64,000 nucleotides of DNA from Nitrosospira briensis (GCF_900115125.1 NZ_FOVJ01000008.1:42636-106635), one strand, 5' to 3'. Shown: positions 1 to 9,359, counted from the first letter of the stretch. A program made the numbers and translations. Notes: generated from the letters alone by a model not told the origin.

Positions 1-88
1 GTTGATGGGCGGTGGGAACAGCTGAGCAACATCTAGCGGCCTTCAACCTCGTCCTGTCGGGCAATGAGGGGCCACGAGGTCCCTCGCT

Positions 89-1036
89 TCAACGTTCAGT
101 TTGTTGCTGAGCTGTCCGTATTGCGGCCGCCCGTTTATCCAGAGGTTCCGCTTTTTCCGCATGACCGATATCCCGGTAAAGCTGTGCCAGATTTTCCAGA
201 CTGGTCGCCACATGCGGATGATTCCGGCCAAGCGCTTTTTCTGAAATCACCAGGGCCCGTTTGAAAAGGGGCTCAGCATGCGGATACTTGCCCTGGTCTT
301 TATATAATCCCGCCAGGTTATTCAAACTCAAGGCTACGGCCGGGTGGTCCGGACCCAGCGCTTTTTTGGAAATCGCGAATACACGTTTATAGAGCGGCTC
401 TGCTTTTGCGTACTGTTTTTGCGCGCTGTAGAGCAAGGCAAGATTGTTCAGGCTCACAGCCACATTTGGATGGTTGGGACCCAGCGTTTTTTCCAGTATC
501 GCCAATGCCCGCTGGAGGAGCGGTTCAGCGTCTGCATACTGTTCCTGTGCCTGATATAGCTGAGCCAGGTTATTCAAGCTTATGGCCACATCGGGGTGAT
601 CTTCACCAAGCACCTTCTCGTCAATTGCCAGCGCGCGCCTATGAAGGGGTTCGGCCTGCGCATAATCCCCTTGCTTTCCGTAAAGCATCGCAAGATTGTT
701 CAATGTGGCAGCCACCTCGGTAGATTCTGCGCCGGTCGACTTTTCAAAAATCGCCCGGGCGCGTTTGAGAAGCGGCTCAGCCTGTGTATATTTACCTTGG
801 GCGTTATACAGCAGCGCAAGACTATTCAGGCTGCTGGCAATGTCGGAGTGATTCGGTTCCAGCGTTTGTTCCGCTGTTTGCAACGCTTGCCTTGCGACCA
901 CCGTTGCGCCTTTATAGTCCCCCTGTTGATAGAGGGATTCCAGTTCCTGATTGAGGGCTTCCCACTTGGTCAGGGCGTGAGCGAAACCGCAAAACGTCAT
1001 GAGAGCCAAAACCAGGGCATAGTAGGACAACTTCAT
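89..1036 (-). CDS. Exported tetratricopeptide repeat protein (kinesin light chain type TPR)
   Basis: The protein has 315 residues. It starts with a signal peptide (about residues 1-21, ending GFAHA), followed by a short helical segment and six consecutive 42-residue TPR units of the kinesin-light-chain type, roughly from residue 63 to 310. Each unit carries the pattern SLNNLAxLY, then AEPLxxRAL, then LGxxHP. The start ATG has AGGAG a few bases upstream. TPR arrays of this type are protein-interaction scaffolds; the signal peptide points to the periplasm. The last unit is less regular. No partner is evident, since the neighbouring pyrD is divergent, so the specific role is unknown. Confidence 0.85.
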   Translation of the reverse strand: MKLSYYALVLALMTFCGFAHALTKWEALNQELESLYQQGDYKGATVVARQALQTAEQTLEPNHSDIASSLNSLALLYNAQGKYTQAEPLLKRARAIFEKSTGAESTEVAATLNNLAMLYGKQGDYAQAEPLHRRALAIDEKVLGEDHPDVAISLNNLAQLYQAQEQYADAEPLLQRALAILEKTLGPNHPNVAVSLNNLALLYSAQKQYAKAEPLYKRVFAISKKALGPDHPAVALSLNNLAGLYKDQGKYPHAEPLFKRALVISEKALGRNHPHVATSLENLAQLYRDIGHAEKAEPLDKRAAAIRTAQQQTER

Positions 1037-1385
1037 GAATACTCCTATCGACGGTCAAATATTGATGACAGCGAATTGTTCATAATTATCAACAAATCCT
1101 TCATTATGCCAAAAATAAACCTCGAGCGAGCAATATCGATTCGCCCAGGAAATACCATGAATCCTGTCTTTCCGGACTTGCCCCCGAATCCAGTCCCGGG
1201 GCAGCCACTGTATGTTTTGAACGTCGCTGGATATGGGCTTCCCTGGTGTGACGTTTATGCTGCTTGCCTGCCAATCAATAACACGGCGACCCGCTGCGAC
1301 TCGCGGTTTCCTTGTCAGGCGCTGCTGGTTGGCAGCAAGTTGCTTTCCTGAAGACCATTACATTTTCGAATGTTAAAATGGAGTC
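1037..1385. other. Intergenic region between divergent TPR gene and pyrD
   Basis: About 350 bases lie between two divergently transcribed genes and should contain both promoters. I saw no convincing ORF; reading frames crossing it are extensions from antisense frames of the TPR gene. I could not assign operators. Confidence 0.5.
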
Positions 1386-2426
1386 ATGCTTTATTCCTTA
1401 CTCCGGCCGTTGCTATTCGGCCTTGCGCCCGAAACAGCTCACGGAGTCACGTTCACTGCGATTGAAAAAGCGTATCGGCTCGGTCTGCTTGGCAAGGGTT
1501 CGGTATCGTGCCGGCCTCGCAATGTCATGGGGGTGAGTTTTCCCAACCCCGTGGGTATGGCCGCCGGGCTGGACAAGAATGGCGAGCATATCAACGCGCT
1601 CGCAGCGCTCGGCTTTGGTTTTATCGAAATCGGTACGGTAACACCCCGTCCCCAGCCGGGTAATCCAAAACCGCGGCTGTTTCGTATTCCTGAGGCAAGG
1701 GCCATCGTCAACCGCATGGGCTTCAACAATCAGGGCATAGACGAACTGGTGGCGAACGTCCGGCATGCGAACTATCACGGTATACTCGGCATCAACATCG
1801 GAAAGAACTTCGATACGCCCGTGGAAAAAGCCATTGATGATTACCTGATTTGTCTGCAAAAAGCGTATCGCCACGCCGACTACATTACTGTCAATATTTC
1901 TTCGCCCAATACGCCCAACCTTCGTCAGTTGCAGAATGCCGGGGAACTGGATCGCCTGTTGGGCGCGCTGAAGCTCAACCAGCAAAAACTGGCCGATGAA
2001 CACGGAAAATACACGCCTCTCGCTGTAAAGATCGCCCCCGATCTGGAGCCGAAGCAGATCGACTCCATCGCGGCGCTGTTGATGAAACACAGGATTGACG
2101 GTGTTATCGCCACCAATACCACGCTCTCAAGGGTGGGCGTGGAAACACTGCCCCACGCGGCCGAGGCGGGCGGGTTAAGTGGAGCCCCGCTCACTCAGCG
2201 CGCCACTGCCGTTATTCGCCACCTCGGTAATATGCTGCAAGGAGCGCTACCCATCATTGGGGTGGGCGGAATCATGTGCGCAGCGGACGCAAAGGAGAAA
2301 ATCGAGGCTGGAGCAAGCCTGGTACAGATATACAGCGGCCTGATTTACCGCGGGCCTCGCCTCGTACGCGAGATTGCGCAAGCTTTATGCGTATCCGGTG
2401 AGTCGCATTTGTCTGGCGAAGTTTGA
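1386..2426 (+). CDS. pyrD: Dihydroorotate dehydrogenase (quinone), class 2
   Basis: This is a 346-residue class 2 dihydroorotate dehydrogenase. It oxidises dihydroorotate to orotate in pyrimidine synthesis and passes electrons from FMN to the quinone pool at the inner membrane. The N-terminal helical membrane-contact segment ([13 protein letters not shown]) is characteristic of class 2. Family motifs include NRMGFNNQG near residue 110, [14 protein letters not shown] with the catalytic serine near 175, and the C-terminal FMN-phosphate motif GVGGI. Length is close to the E. coli enzyme (336). The stop codon lies one base before the start of the following rnfB-like gene, so the two are probably co-transcribed. 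Confidence 0.96.
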   Translation: MLYSLLRPLLFGLAPETAHGVTFTAIEKAYRLGLLGKGSVSCRPRNVMGVSFPNPVGMAAGLDKNGEHINALAALGFGFIEIGTVTPRPQPGNPKPRLFRIPEARAIVNRMGFNNQGIDELVANVRHANYHGILGINIGKNFDTPVEKAIDDYLICLQKAYRHADYITVNISSPNTPNLRQLQNAGELDRLLGALKLNQQKLADEHGKYTPLAVKIAPDLEPKQIDSIAALLMKHRIDGVIATNTTLSRVGVETLPHAAEAGGLSGAPLTQRATAVIRHLGNMLQGALPIIGVGGIMCAADAKEKIEAGASLVQIYSGLIYRGPRLVREIAQALCVSGESHLSGEV

Positions 2427-2427
2427 A

Positions 2428-3159
2428 ATGAATGAAGATTTGCTGGTAGCGGAAATCGACGCAATTCTGCCTCAAACCCAATGCCGCCGATGCGGATTCT
2501 CCGGTTGCCTGCCTTATGCAAAAGCCATTGCGGAAGGGCATGCGGAAATAAACCAGTGCCCTCCCGGCGGGGAAGAAGGCATTCTTGCGCTGGCCCGATT
2601 GCTGGGAGTGAGCCCGGTACCTCTCAATACCGCCCACGGTGTCCCCAAGCCTGAAGCAGTGGCGTTGATCGATGAACAGCTCTGCATAGGTTGTACCTTG
2701 TGCAGTCAGGCTTGTCCTGTGGACGCCATTGTGGGCGCCGCCAGGCAGATGCATACGGTGATCGCAGCGGATTGCACAGGCTGCGAACTATGTATCGAAC
2801 CGTGCCCGGTAGACTGTATCAGCATGATTCCGCCGCGGCATGAGGCCGCAGGTCTGGGGGATAAGCCCCCTGCCTGGACGGGTAGCCACGTGGCGCACGG
2901 GGACGAAAAGAAGGCAGCCGACCGCGCACGTGAACGTTACCAGTTCCGGTTGCAGAGGCTCGAGCGTGAAAAACAGGATCGTGAAAAAAGGCTGGCGCGG
3001 AAAGCTGGAACAATGACGACAAATGTCTCGTCCGCCGCAGCCGCGAATCTAAAAAAAGTAACCATCCAGGCCGCGCTGGAGCGGGCACGAGCCGCTCAGG
3101 CCAAGGTATCGAAGAAAAACAACGATGCCAGCCCATTGCCGGACACTTCTCATCCCTGA
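2428..3159 (+). CDS. rsxB: RnfB/RsxB-like ferredoxin subunit
   Basis: This is a 243-residue iron-sulfur protein related to RnfB/RsxB. An N-terminal 4Fe-4S (Fes) domain with CRRCGFSGC and a later Cys before PPGG is followed by two bacterial ferredoxin motifs ([12 protein letters not shown] and [12 protein letters not shown]), then a charged Lys/Arg/Ala-rich tail. The membrane-anchoring N-terminal helix of classical RnfB is absent. I placed the start at the ATG directly after the pyrD stop rather than at an upstream in-frame start inside pyrD. It sits just upstream of nth, a common betaproteobacterial arrangement. No other rnf genes are in the window, so a complete Rnf complex cannot be claimed. 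Confidence 0.88.
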   Translation: MNEDLLVAEIDAILPQTQCRRCGFSGCLPYAKAIAEGHAEINQCPPGGEEGILALARLLGVSPVPLNTAHGVPKPEAVALIDEQLCIGCTLCSQACPVDAIVGAARQMHTVIAADCTGCELCIEPCPVDCISMIPPRHEAAGLGDKPPAWTGSHVAHGDEKKAADRARERYQFRLQRLEREKQDREKRLARKAGTMTTNVSSAAAANLKKVTIQAALERARAAQAKVSKKNNDASPLPDTSHP

Positions 3160-3162
3160 TTC

Positions 3163-3795
3163 ATGAATTCAACCATACGCCGCGAGATTTTTACACGCTT
3201 CAGGTCTGCTAATCCTCACCCCACTACGGAACTGGAATACAAATCACCCTTTGAGTTGCTGATAGCGGTAGTGCTCTCGGCTCAGGCCACCGACAAGAGC
3301 GTGAACCTCGCAACCCGGAATTTATTTCCCAAGGCGAATACGCCCGAGAAAATGCTTGAGCTGGGAGAAACAGGATTGCGGGAAGCCATCAAGAGCATAG
3401 GCTTATATAAAACCAAGGCAAGGAATATACTGGCAACCTGCAACATGCTAATAGAGCAGCATGGTGGAAGCGTGCCGCGAACCCGGGAACAATTGGAGAA
3501 ACTTCCGGGCGTGGGACGCAAGACAGCCAATGTGGTGTTGAATACTGCATACGGCGAACCCACGATGGCAGTGGATACCCACATTTTTCGCGTTGCAAAC
3601 CGTACCGGAATCGCTCGCGGAAAAACGGTGCTGGAGGTGGAGCTCAAACTCCTGAAATGCATACCAGGAGAATTTCGCCACGATGCCCATCACTGGCTGA
3701 TTTTACACGGGCGTTATGTCTGCGTGGCAAGGAAGCCGAAATGCGCCATATGCCTTATCAACGACTTGTGCGAGTATGAGGAAAAGAATCTTTGA
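3163..3795 (+). CDS. nth: Endonuclease III (DNA glycosylase/AP lyase)
   Basis: This 210-residue base-excision repair enzyme removes oxidised pyrimidines and cleaves the resulting abasic site. The helix-hairpin-helix is visible as LPGVGRKTANVVL with the catalytic lysine, followed by the catalytic aspartate in VDTHIFR. The C-terminus binds a 4Fe-4S cluster through the expected pattern Cys-x6-Cys-x2-Cys-x5-Cys (CVARKPKCAICLINDLC). Length matches the family. It follows the rnfB-like gene by three bases, so it is likely translated from the same transcript. Confidence 0.97.
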   Translation: MNSTIRREIFTRFRSANPHPTTELEYKSPFELLIAVVLSAQATDKSVNLATRNLFPKANTPEKMLELGETGLREAIKSIGLYKTKARNILATCNMLIEQHGGSVPRTREQLEKLPGVGRKTANVVLNTAYGEPTMAVDTHIFRVANRTGIARGKTVLEVELKLLKCIPGEFRHDAHHWLILHGRYVCVARKPKCAICLINDLCEYEEKNL

Positions 3796-3858
3796 GGGAA
3801 AAATACAGGAAAGCATCAGGAACGGCTGTTTTTTCATGTCTTTGCATTGGCACGATAA

Positions 3859-4287
3859 ATGTTTAACCCATCCCGAGAAGAGGCGCGCCAGTTCTTCTTC
3901 GACACGTGGCGCAAATACCGGCAGCGGGAAATGCTCTCCGCGATGGAAAACATGGCGCTTGAGGTCATTTTGCTTCATCCGGAATACCACGCCATGCTCG
4001 ACGATGCGGAGCGACATCAGACCAGGGACTATCTGCCCGAAATGGGCGATACCAACCCTTTTTTGCATATGAGCATGCATATCGCCATCAAGGAGCAGCT
4101 TTCCATAGACCAGCCTCCCGGCATTCGGCAAAGATTTGAATGCCTGCTGAAGAGCACCGGCGATGAGCATGACGCCATGCATCAAGTCATGGAATGCCTG
4201 GCCGAGATGATCTGGCAGGCGCAACGCAATCAGACGGGATATGATGCCTCGGTTTACTTTGAGTGTCTGGATCGGCGTAAAGCCTGA
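3859..4287 (+). CDS. DUF1841 family protein
   Basis: This soluble protein of 142 residues matches DUF1841, a small conserved betaproteobacterial family of unknown function. Recognisable features are the start MFNPSREEARQFFFDTW, the central HPEYHxxL and the segment GDTNPFLHMSMHIAIKEQ. The family often follows nth, as it does here (63 bases downstream). There is no signal peptide or membrane segment. No function should be assigned from sequence alone. Confidence 0.85.
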   Translation: MFNPSREEARQFFFDTWRKYRQREMLSAMENMALEVILLHPEYHAMLDDAERHQTRDYLPEMGDTNPFLHMSMHIAIKEQLSIDQPPGIRQRFECLLKSTGDEHDAMHQVMECLAEMIWQAQRNQTGYDASVYFECLDRRKA

Positions 4288-4364
4288 TTTGTAGTCAGCC
4301 TGGCGAATCAGGCATGAAACGAGAGAACGCCGGCATCGGTGGCTTCGAAGCGTTGCTGGCTCGG

Positions 4365-4829
4365 CTATTCGCCGTATGTAGTCAGTTGCGCGCCTGTCGG
4401 CGCGATGATAGTGGCAAGGAGGCGTGCTGGAACCGTCTGACTAGGATTCTCCATATACGAGTGTACGGTTCCGGGCGGCTCGCTCCAGCTTTGGCCGGCG
4501 CGATACTCGATTATTTCGCCCCTGTTCAGCTGTGAACGAACGATACCGTCAAGAACATAAACGAAGACGATGCCCGCGTGACGATGACTGCCGGTTTTGG
4601 CTTCAGGCGCCAGGTTCACGACAAACGCCGTCAGGGTCTGCGCTGGATCATCTGGAAGAGCTTGTGATGCGACGGACGCAAGCGTCACGCCCGTCGAGTT
4701 GCTCGAATTCCTGTTGGGCAGGTCGGTTGCACAAGCAATGCCCCCGGCACTCAAGAGAACACCCGCGAGGAATAAGGTAACGGAACGCGCCTTCGGTCCC
4801 TTTGAATAGAGATGCAAATACCTGATCAC
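4365..4829 (-). CDS. Exported cupin-domain protein
   Basis: A small single-domain cupin with a signal peptide (hydrophobic stretch SVTLFLAGVLLSAGG). The metal-binding cupin motif 1 appears as GSHRHAGIVFVYVLDG and motif 2 as PPGTVHSYMENPS, so a mononuclear metal site is likely. I prefer the GTG at 4829, which has AAGAGA upstream. A longer GTG start at 4895 in the same frame has no Shine-Dalgarno sequence. Substrate is unknown; such proteins are often annotated only as cupin. It is the last gene of a leftward group beginning with two c-type cytochromes, but a 137-base gap separates them. Confidence 0.75.
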   Translation of the reverse strand: MIRYLHLYSKGPKARSVTLFLAGVLLSAGGIACATDLPNRNSSNSTGVTLASVASQALPDDPAQTLTAFVVNLAPEAKTGSHRHAGIVFVYVLDGIVRSQLNRGEIIEYRAGQSWSEPPGTVHSYMENPSQTVPARLLATIIAPTGAQLTTYGE

Positions 4830-4965
4830 CGGTAGTCTCTTGCGGATACAAGCACGGTAAGGCGGGACCGGGAGCGCCGGAGATGCAGCGGGCACCTTTG
4901 GACGTCCATGTCCTGTCCCGCAAATCTGCGTCGCGCTGGGCCGAGCTTATTCAGAGCTTCCTGGA

Positions 4966-5292
4966 TCAATATTTTGTTTTCAGACCGGATTGGCTGGCGT
5001 AATAGGCCGACACATCCTCAATGTCTTCCTTGCTCAAGGCGGCGGCCATGCCTGCCATGATGGGGTCCTTGCGAACGCCCGACTTATACTCATTCAGGGA
5101 TTTCATCAGATAACTTGCATGCTGCCCGGCCAGCTTTGGAAAAGCGGGAGCGGGACTATTACCGTCGGGACCATGGCACGCAGCACAAACCTCGGCCGCT
5201 TTTTTCTTGCCAGCTTCTATATTAGCCGCCATCCCCTGGCTGGAAATAAGCAGCATTGCGCCGCTCGCCGCGGCAATAACAAATTTTTTCAT
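4966..5292 (-). CDS. Periplasmic class I cytochrome c
   Basis: This is a 108-residue monoheme cytochrome. It has a signal peptide (MKKFVIAAASGAMLLISSQGMAA), the heme-attachment motif CAACH near residue 36, and a candidate axial Met in IMAGMAAALS. It resembles one half of a cytochrome c4 or a c-553 electron carrier. AAGGAA precedes the ATG. It lies 26 bases downstream of a second, paralogous cytochrome gene on the same strand. Exported electron shuttle in respiration is likely; the specific partner is not known. Confidence 0.9.
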   Translation of the reverse strand: MKKFVIAAASGAMLLISSQGMAANIEAGKKKAAEVCAACHGPDGNSPAPAFPKLAGQHASYLMKSLNEYKSGVRKDPIMAGMAAALSKEDIEDVSAYYASQSGLKTKY

Positions 5293-5318
5293 GAGGCTTT
5301 CCTTGCGTAATGGGGTGG

Positions 5319-5654
5319 TTATTTTCCGCTGGATTGGGCGTAATAGGCAGCCAGGTCTTCCATATCCTGCTGGGACAGCGTGTCGGCTATGGCCTTCATG
5401 GTGGGATGGTTGCGGGTGTCGTTTTTATATCCCTCCAGCGCTTTGACCAGGTATTCAGCGTGTTGACCGCCCAGTCTCGGGACGTTATATACTGTCGGAT
5501 AAGACGTCCGGTATCCTTCTATTCCGTGACAACCAATGCACATGGTATTCTTTTTCTTCCCCTCGGCCGGATCACCGGCTGCCTGAGCGGTGCCGGCTAA
5601 TGCCAGAAGCATACCGCACGCAAATAAAAAACTCACTGTTGCTGGTGGTTTCAT
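5319..5654 (-). CDS. Periplasmic class I cytochrome c (paralogue)
   Basis: A 111-residue monoheme c-type cytochrome with a signal peptide ending GTAQAA, the heme motif CIGCH near residue 42 and a C-terminal axial Met in HPTMKAIADTLS. It is clearly related to the neighbouring 108-residue protein: both share GGQHAEYL or GQHASYL, then NxTR/GVRK, then the C-terminal DxxxxxAYYAxxSG. The pair looks like an unfused version of a two-domain cytochrome c4. AGAGGG precedes the start. This is the promoter-proximal gene of the pair. Confidence 0.9.
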   Translation of the reverse strand: MKPPATVSFLFACGMLLALAGTAQAAGDPAEGKKKNTMCIGCHGIEGYRTSYPTVYNVPRLGGQHAEYLVKALEGYKNDTRNHPTMKAIADTLSQQDMEDLAAYYAQSSGK

Positions 5655-5746
5655 TATTAGTGCCCTCTTTTTACAAAAAGAGCGACTCTAAACGATGTGC
5701 CATTTCTGGTCAATGAATAAAAGATCAGGAGGTGAGGAACTTATCG

Positions 5747-7669
5747 TCATATCTTCTGTCCTGTCGACGCACGCTTTATTTCCAGTTCTTCCCATCGAGC
5801 CAGATAATCCATAAGTTCCTGTTCGATTAAACCAAAACGTTCCTGCAGGACTTTAGCGTTTTCCGGGAAATCACGATAAATATCAGGGGAACCCAGCTGG
5901 TGGGTGATGGCAGCCTGCTCCTCCTCCAGAACCTTGATCTTTCCCGGCAGCTCGTCCAGTTCACGGACTTCCTTATAACCCAACTTGGCGCGAACGGGCG
6001 AATCAGGCGCCTTTATGGGAGTCGTCTGCTGAGGTTTGGCCACCTGCTGCCTTGCCGCCGACGTCAGGTAACTCTTTGCCCGCACCCAATCCTCATAGCC
6101 TCCGACATATTCCTTCAGCATGCCTTCGCCTTCGAATGCGATAACCTGGGTAACCACGTTGTCGAGAAATTCCCGGTCATGGCTCACCAGAAACAATGTG
6201 CCGGCATAGTTTTGAAGCAATGCCTCCAGCAGTTCCAGGGTTTCAATATCCAGGTCGTTGGTTGGTTCATCGAGAACCAGTACGTTGGCTGGGCGAGTGA
6301 ACAAGCGCGCCAGCAGCAGCCGGTTACGCTCGCCGCCGGAAAGCGACTTTACCGGGGAGCGCGCGCGTTGTGGCGAAAACAGGAAATCTTCCAGATAACT
6401 GATGACATGCTTTCTTGCGCCGCCGATATCGACAAAATCGGCGCCTTGACTGATCGTATCTATGAGCGTCGCTTCCTCATCGAGTTGTTCGCGCATCTGG
6501 TCAAAATAGGCCACCTCGAGTTTCGTGCCCAGCCGCACGTTTCCGGTATCCGGCGGTAGCTCGCCCAGTATCAGCTTCAGCAACGTGGACTTTCCCGCGC
6601 CGTTGGGTCCCAGCAATCCCACGCGGTCGCCCCTCATGATCCGGCAGGAAAAGTCCTTGATGACAACTTTGTCTCCATAGCTTTTGCCGACGTGTTCCAG
6701 CTCGGCCACCATCCGTCCCGATTTTGCGCCTTCGTCCACGTTGAGGCTAACTGTGCCAGGCCTCTCACGACGGGAGGCACGCTCGATCCGTAACGCTTCC
6801 AGACGCCTTACCCGGCCCTCGTTGCGGGTGCAGCGCGCTTGAATTCCCTTCCGTATCCAGATCTCCTCCTGCGCCAGCGCCTTGTCAAACTTTTGATTGT
6901 GGACAGCCTCAATTTCCAGCATTTCCATTTTCTTTCGCTGGTATTCGTTAAAATCACCGGGAAAGCTCGTCAAATTTCCTCGGTCAAGTTCGATTATCCG
7001 GGTCGCTACATTGCCCAGAAAGCGACGGTCATGGGTGACGAACAGTACGCTTCCGGCAAAATCCTTGAGTAGTCCTTCCAGCCATTCAATGGAATGAAAG
7101 TCCAGATGGTTCGTCGGCTCATCCAATAGCAGGACGTCGGGTGACACCACCAGCGCGCGCGCCAGCGCAACGCGTTTTTTCTGCCCCCCCGAAAGTTGTC
7201 CCACCAGAGCCTCCGCGGAAAGATCAAGCTTGTCGATGGCAGTTTCCACTTTGGCCTGGATGCGCCATCCATCCTGCGCTTCCAGCTGGGCTTGCAAATC
7301 CTCGAGGCGCGCCAGGAGAGCTTCGGTGTCGCTCGCACCATCACTCAGGAGATGAGACGTCTCATGGTAAAGGAGCAGCACATTACTGACGACGCCCAAG
7401 CCCTTCGATACTTCCTGGAATACCGTGAGGGCCGAGTCCAGTTCCGGCTCCTGCGGCACGTAAGCCAGCCGCAAACCGGGAGTGCGCCACAGCCTGCCAT
7501 CATCCGGCCGTGTTTCCCCCGCAAGAATACGCAGCAAGCTCGACTTGCCGCCGCCATTCCTGCCGATCAGAGCGATGCGCTCCGCGGAATCAAGCTGCAA
7601 ATCCACGTGGTTGAGCAGCGTATGATGGCCGAAGGCGAGGCAGGCGTTTTCGAGAGTGAGAAGAGGCAT
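5747..7669 (-). CDS. uup: ABC-F family ATPase Uup
   Basis: This is a 640-residue cytosolic ABC-F protein with two nucleotide-binding domains and no membrane domain. The first domain has Walker A GRNGGGKSS and signature LSGGQKKRV; the second has GPNGAGKST and LSGGERNRL. Walker B segments with LLLDEPTNHLD and LVLDEPTNDLD are present, and the C-terminus is a charged, probably coiled-coil region as in E. coli Uup (635 residues). The family acts on ribosomes or DNA structures rather than in transport. I chose ATG at 7669 (MPLLTLENACLAFG), which matches family N-termini; an upstream in-frame start adds an unrelated 23 residues. Confidence 0.94.
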   Translation of the reverse strand: MPLLTLENACLAFGHHTLLNHVDLQLDSAERIALIGRNGGGKSSLLRILAGETRPDDGRLWRTPGLRLAYVPQEPELDSALTVFQEVSKGLGVVSNVLLLYHETSHLLSDGASDTEALLARLEDLQAQLEAQDGWRIQAKVETAIDKLDLSAEALVGQLSGGQKKRVALARALVVSPDVLLLDEPTNHLDFHSIEWLEGLLKDFAGSVLFVTHDRRFLGNVATRIIELDRGNLTSFPGDFNEYQRKKMEMLEIEAVHNQKFDKALAQEEIWIRKGIQARCTRNEGRVRRLEALRIERASRRERPGTVSLNVDEGAKSGRMVAELEHVGKSYGDKVVIKDFSCRIMRGDRVGLLGPNGAGKSTLLKLILGELPPDTGNVRLGTKLEVAYFDQMREQLDEEATLIDTISQGADFVDIGGARKHVISYLEDFLFSPQRARSPVKSLSGGERNRLLLARLFTRPANVLVLDEPTNDLDIETLELLEALLQNYAGTLFLVSHDREFLDNVVTQVIAFEGEGMLKEYVGGYEDWVRAKSYLTSAARQQVAKPQQTTPIKAPDSPVRAKLGYKEVRELDELPGKIKVLEEEQAAITHQLGSPDIYRDFPENAKVLQERFGLIEQELMDYLARWEELEIKRASTGQKI

Positions 7670-7796
7670 GGTTGCGAAAGTGCGTTTAGCAAGATTGACG
7701 AGGGGCGCAATTCTGCCATGGCTGGCAGGGCTTGGCAAAGAATCTGGAGTGTGATTTCGATATCACCCGCACAGACCCTGCATCAGAACGACAACG

Positions 7797-8387
7797 TCAG
7801 AAGGCGGGCGGTATTCCCGGCCACCCACGTCTCAGTGGCCTGGCGCGTGCCAGCGCATGGGATGAATCGCACCAGCCGTCGCAAGCGTTTCGTCCGCGCC
7901 GGCCTCGCCATACATTCAGCAATCCTTTGCATTTAGCGTAAAGATGGAAAAATTGCAGTATCTTGCGGCGCTCCAGTGCATCCGGACAATAGTCGCCACA
8001 GACAAGCTTGTCGTCTATGAGACCGCCATCGGTCATTGTTACGGCACCCCACGCCTTGGCCCGTATCCTCGTGCCAAACGGCAACCGCGGGCCGAGCACC
8101 AGCGCGTCCAGCAGATCGCCGTCAAGGCCGAGGTAGTCCGGCACCGAGCCATAATTGAAGGGGCATGGCAGGGGTGAGATAAAATCGACTCTACCCGTGG
8201 ATCCGCGCTTGAGAAAACTTCCCCGGGGAACTTCCACTATGATCTCCACCACCAGAGGCTCGGATGATTCCTGCCGCCCGACGCATCGGCTGCTGTAGTG
8301 GGTATCGTTCAACGTCTCATGCCATAAGGAATCTTTAAGCAATCTTCGATAAGCGCGATCCTTCCAAAAACCCGGCCAGGGCTCCAA
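7797..8387 (-). CDS. Inorganic pyrophosphatase family protein, divergent
   Basis: The protein has 196 residues and belongs to the family I soluble pyrophosphatases (PPi to two phosphates, Mg-dependent). Visible family elements are VEVPRGSFLKRG, FNYGSVPDYLGLDGDLLDALVLG (metal-binding aspartates in DGDxxD) and MTDGGLIDDKL. The region after this is shorter than in E. coli Ppa. The usual lysine-containing motif YKxLExxKWV is replaced by LYAKCKGLLNVWRG, and the tail is Arg- and Cys-rich. The apparent start at 8387 is TTG and lacks a strong Shine-Dalgarno sequence, so the N-terminus is uncertain. It occupies the place where lnt usually follows corC in related genomes. Confidence 0.75.
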   Translation of the reverse strand: MEPWPGFWKDRAYRRLLKDSLWHETLNDTHYSSRCVGRQESSEPLVVEIIVEVPRGSFLKRGSTGRVDFISPLPCPFNYGSVPDYLGLDGDLLDALVLGPRLPFGTRIRAKAWGAVTMTDGGLIDDKLVCGDYCPDALERRKILQFFHLYAKCKGLLNVWRGRRGRNACDGWCDSSHALARARPLRRGWPGIPPAF

Positions 8388-8432
8388 ATAGACATTGCCG
8401 GTTTTTCCAGGCCCCCTTTCAATCCTGCCGCA

Positions 8433-9269
8433 TTACTGCTCGGCCCCACCGCTATTTTTTTCGACCAGCAACGTATACAACCTGCGGCTGTCGGCGCGCA
8501 ATACCGTAAACAGGAAAGCGCCCACGGCTACCGATTCGCCCCGTTTGGGCAAGCGGCCGAATTCATGGAGCACCAGCCCCCCCATCGTGTCGTATTCCAC
8601 GTCGCTTAATTCCGCACCAAGCCTTTCATTAAAATCCGCGATTTCAGTGACAGCCTTGACGCGGTAATGACCGTTCGAATCCTGCACGATGTTGTCTTCG
8701 GCCTCATCGAAATCGTGTTCATCCTCGATTTCGCCGACTATTTGCTCCAGCACGTCTTCAATGGTCACCAACCCCGCCACGCCACCATATTCATCCACTA
8801 CGATAGCGATGTGATTGCGGTTGCTTCGAAAGTCCTTGAGCAGTACGTTGAGCCGCTTCGATTCGGGAATGAATACGACGGGCCGCAGCATGTCGCGGAC
8901 ATCAAATTCCTCCTCTCCCGCATAAAAACGCAACAGATCCTTCGCCAATAATATGCCGATCACATTATTTTTATCATTTTCGGTTACCGGGAAGCGCGAG
9001 TGCGCCGTTTCGATAACCTGCGGAATGAACTTGTCGGGCGTTTCGCTGATGTCGATAACGCTCATCTGCGAGCGCGGCACCATGATGTCGCGTGCCTGCA
9101 TTTCGGACACTTGTATTACCCCTTCAATCATGCTCAGGGCATCCGAATCGAACAGGTTGCGCTCAAAGGCGGAATGCAATAATGCGATCAGTTGCTCGCG
9201 ATCGCCAGGTTCACGCAAGAGCAACGCTCTGACGCGCTCAAGCCAGCCAGGATTGGGAGGGTCATCCAT
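8433..9269 (-). CDS. corC: CorC/HlyC-type CBS-domain protein
   Basis: A 278-residue cytosolic protein with a CBS-domain pair (beginning at the motif ARDIMVPRSQM and including VIGILLAKDLL and IAIVVDEYGGVAGLVTIEDVLEQIVGEI) and a C-terminal CorC/HlyC domain (GHYRVKAVTEI to VLRADSRRLYTLLV). The family is linked to Mg/Co export or regulation of it. It lacks the N-terminal DUF21 membrane domain, as CorC does. I chose the ATG at 9269 over an upstream TTG. The order miaB-phoH-ybeY-corC is conserved in many proteobacteria. Confidence 0.92.
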   Translation of the reverse strand: MDDPPNPGWLERVRALLLREPGDREQLIALLHSAFERNLFDSDALSMIEGVIQVSEMQARDIMVPRSQMSVIDISETPDKFIPQVIETAHSRFPVTENDKNNVIGILLAKDLLRFYAGEEEFDVRDMLRPVVFIPESKRLNVLLKDFRSNRNHIAIVVDEYGGVAGLVTIEDVLEQIVGEIEDEHDFDEAEDNIVQDSNGHYRVKAVTEIADFNERLGAELSDVEYDTMGGLVLHEFGRLPKRGESVAVGAFLFTVLRADSRRLYTLLVEKNSGGAEQ

Positions 9270-9359
9270 ATGTGGTTGACGTAGGCATGTAAAAATCAAA
9301 TCAACTTGTAATAATTAAAAGGGAGGCAGCGGCGCTGATAAAACACGATTTTTCCATGT

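Noticed and set aside
596..1351. 251-residue plus-strand ORF over the TPR gene
   Set aside because: It is antisense to a clear repeat protein and extends into intergenic DNA; no family features.
3840..3862. Sigma-54-like TTGGCAC before the DUF1841 gene
   Set aside because: No matching -12 GC element at the right distance and the gene is within a housekeeping cluster.
7196..7936. 246-residue plus-strand ORF antisense to uup
   Set aside because: Lies opposite well-conserved ABC-F motifs; a GC-driven shadow frame.
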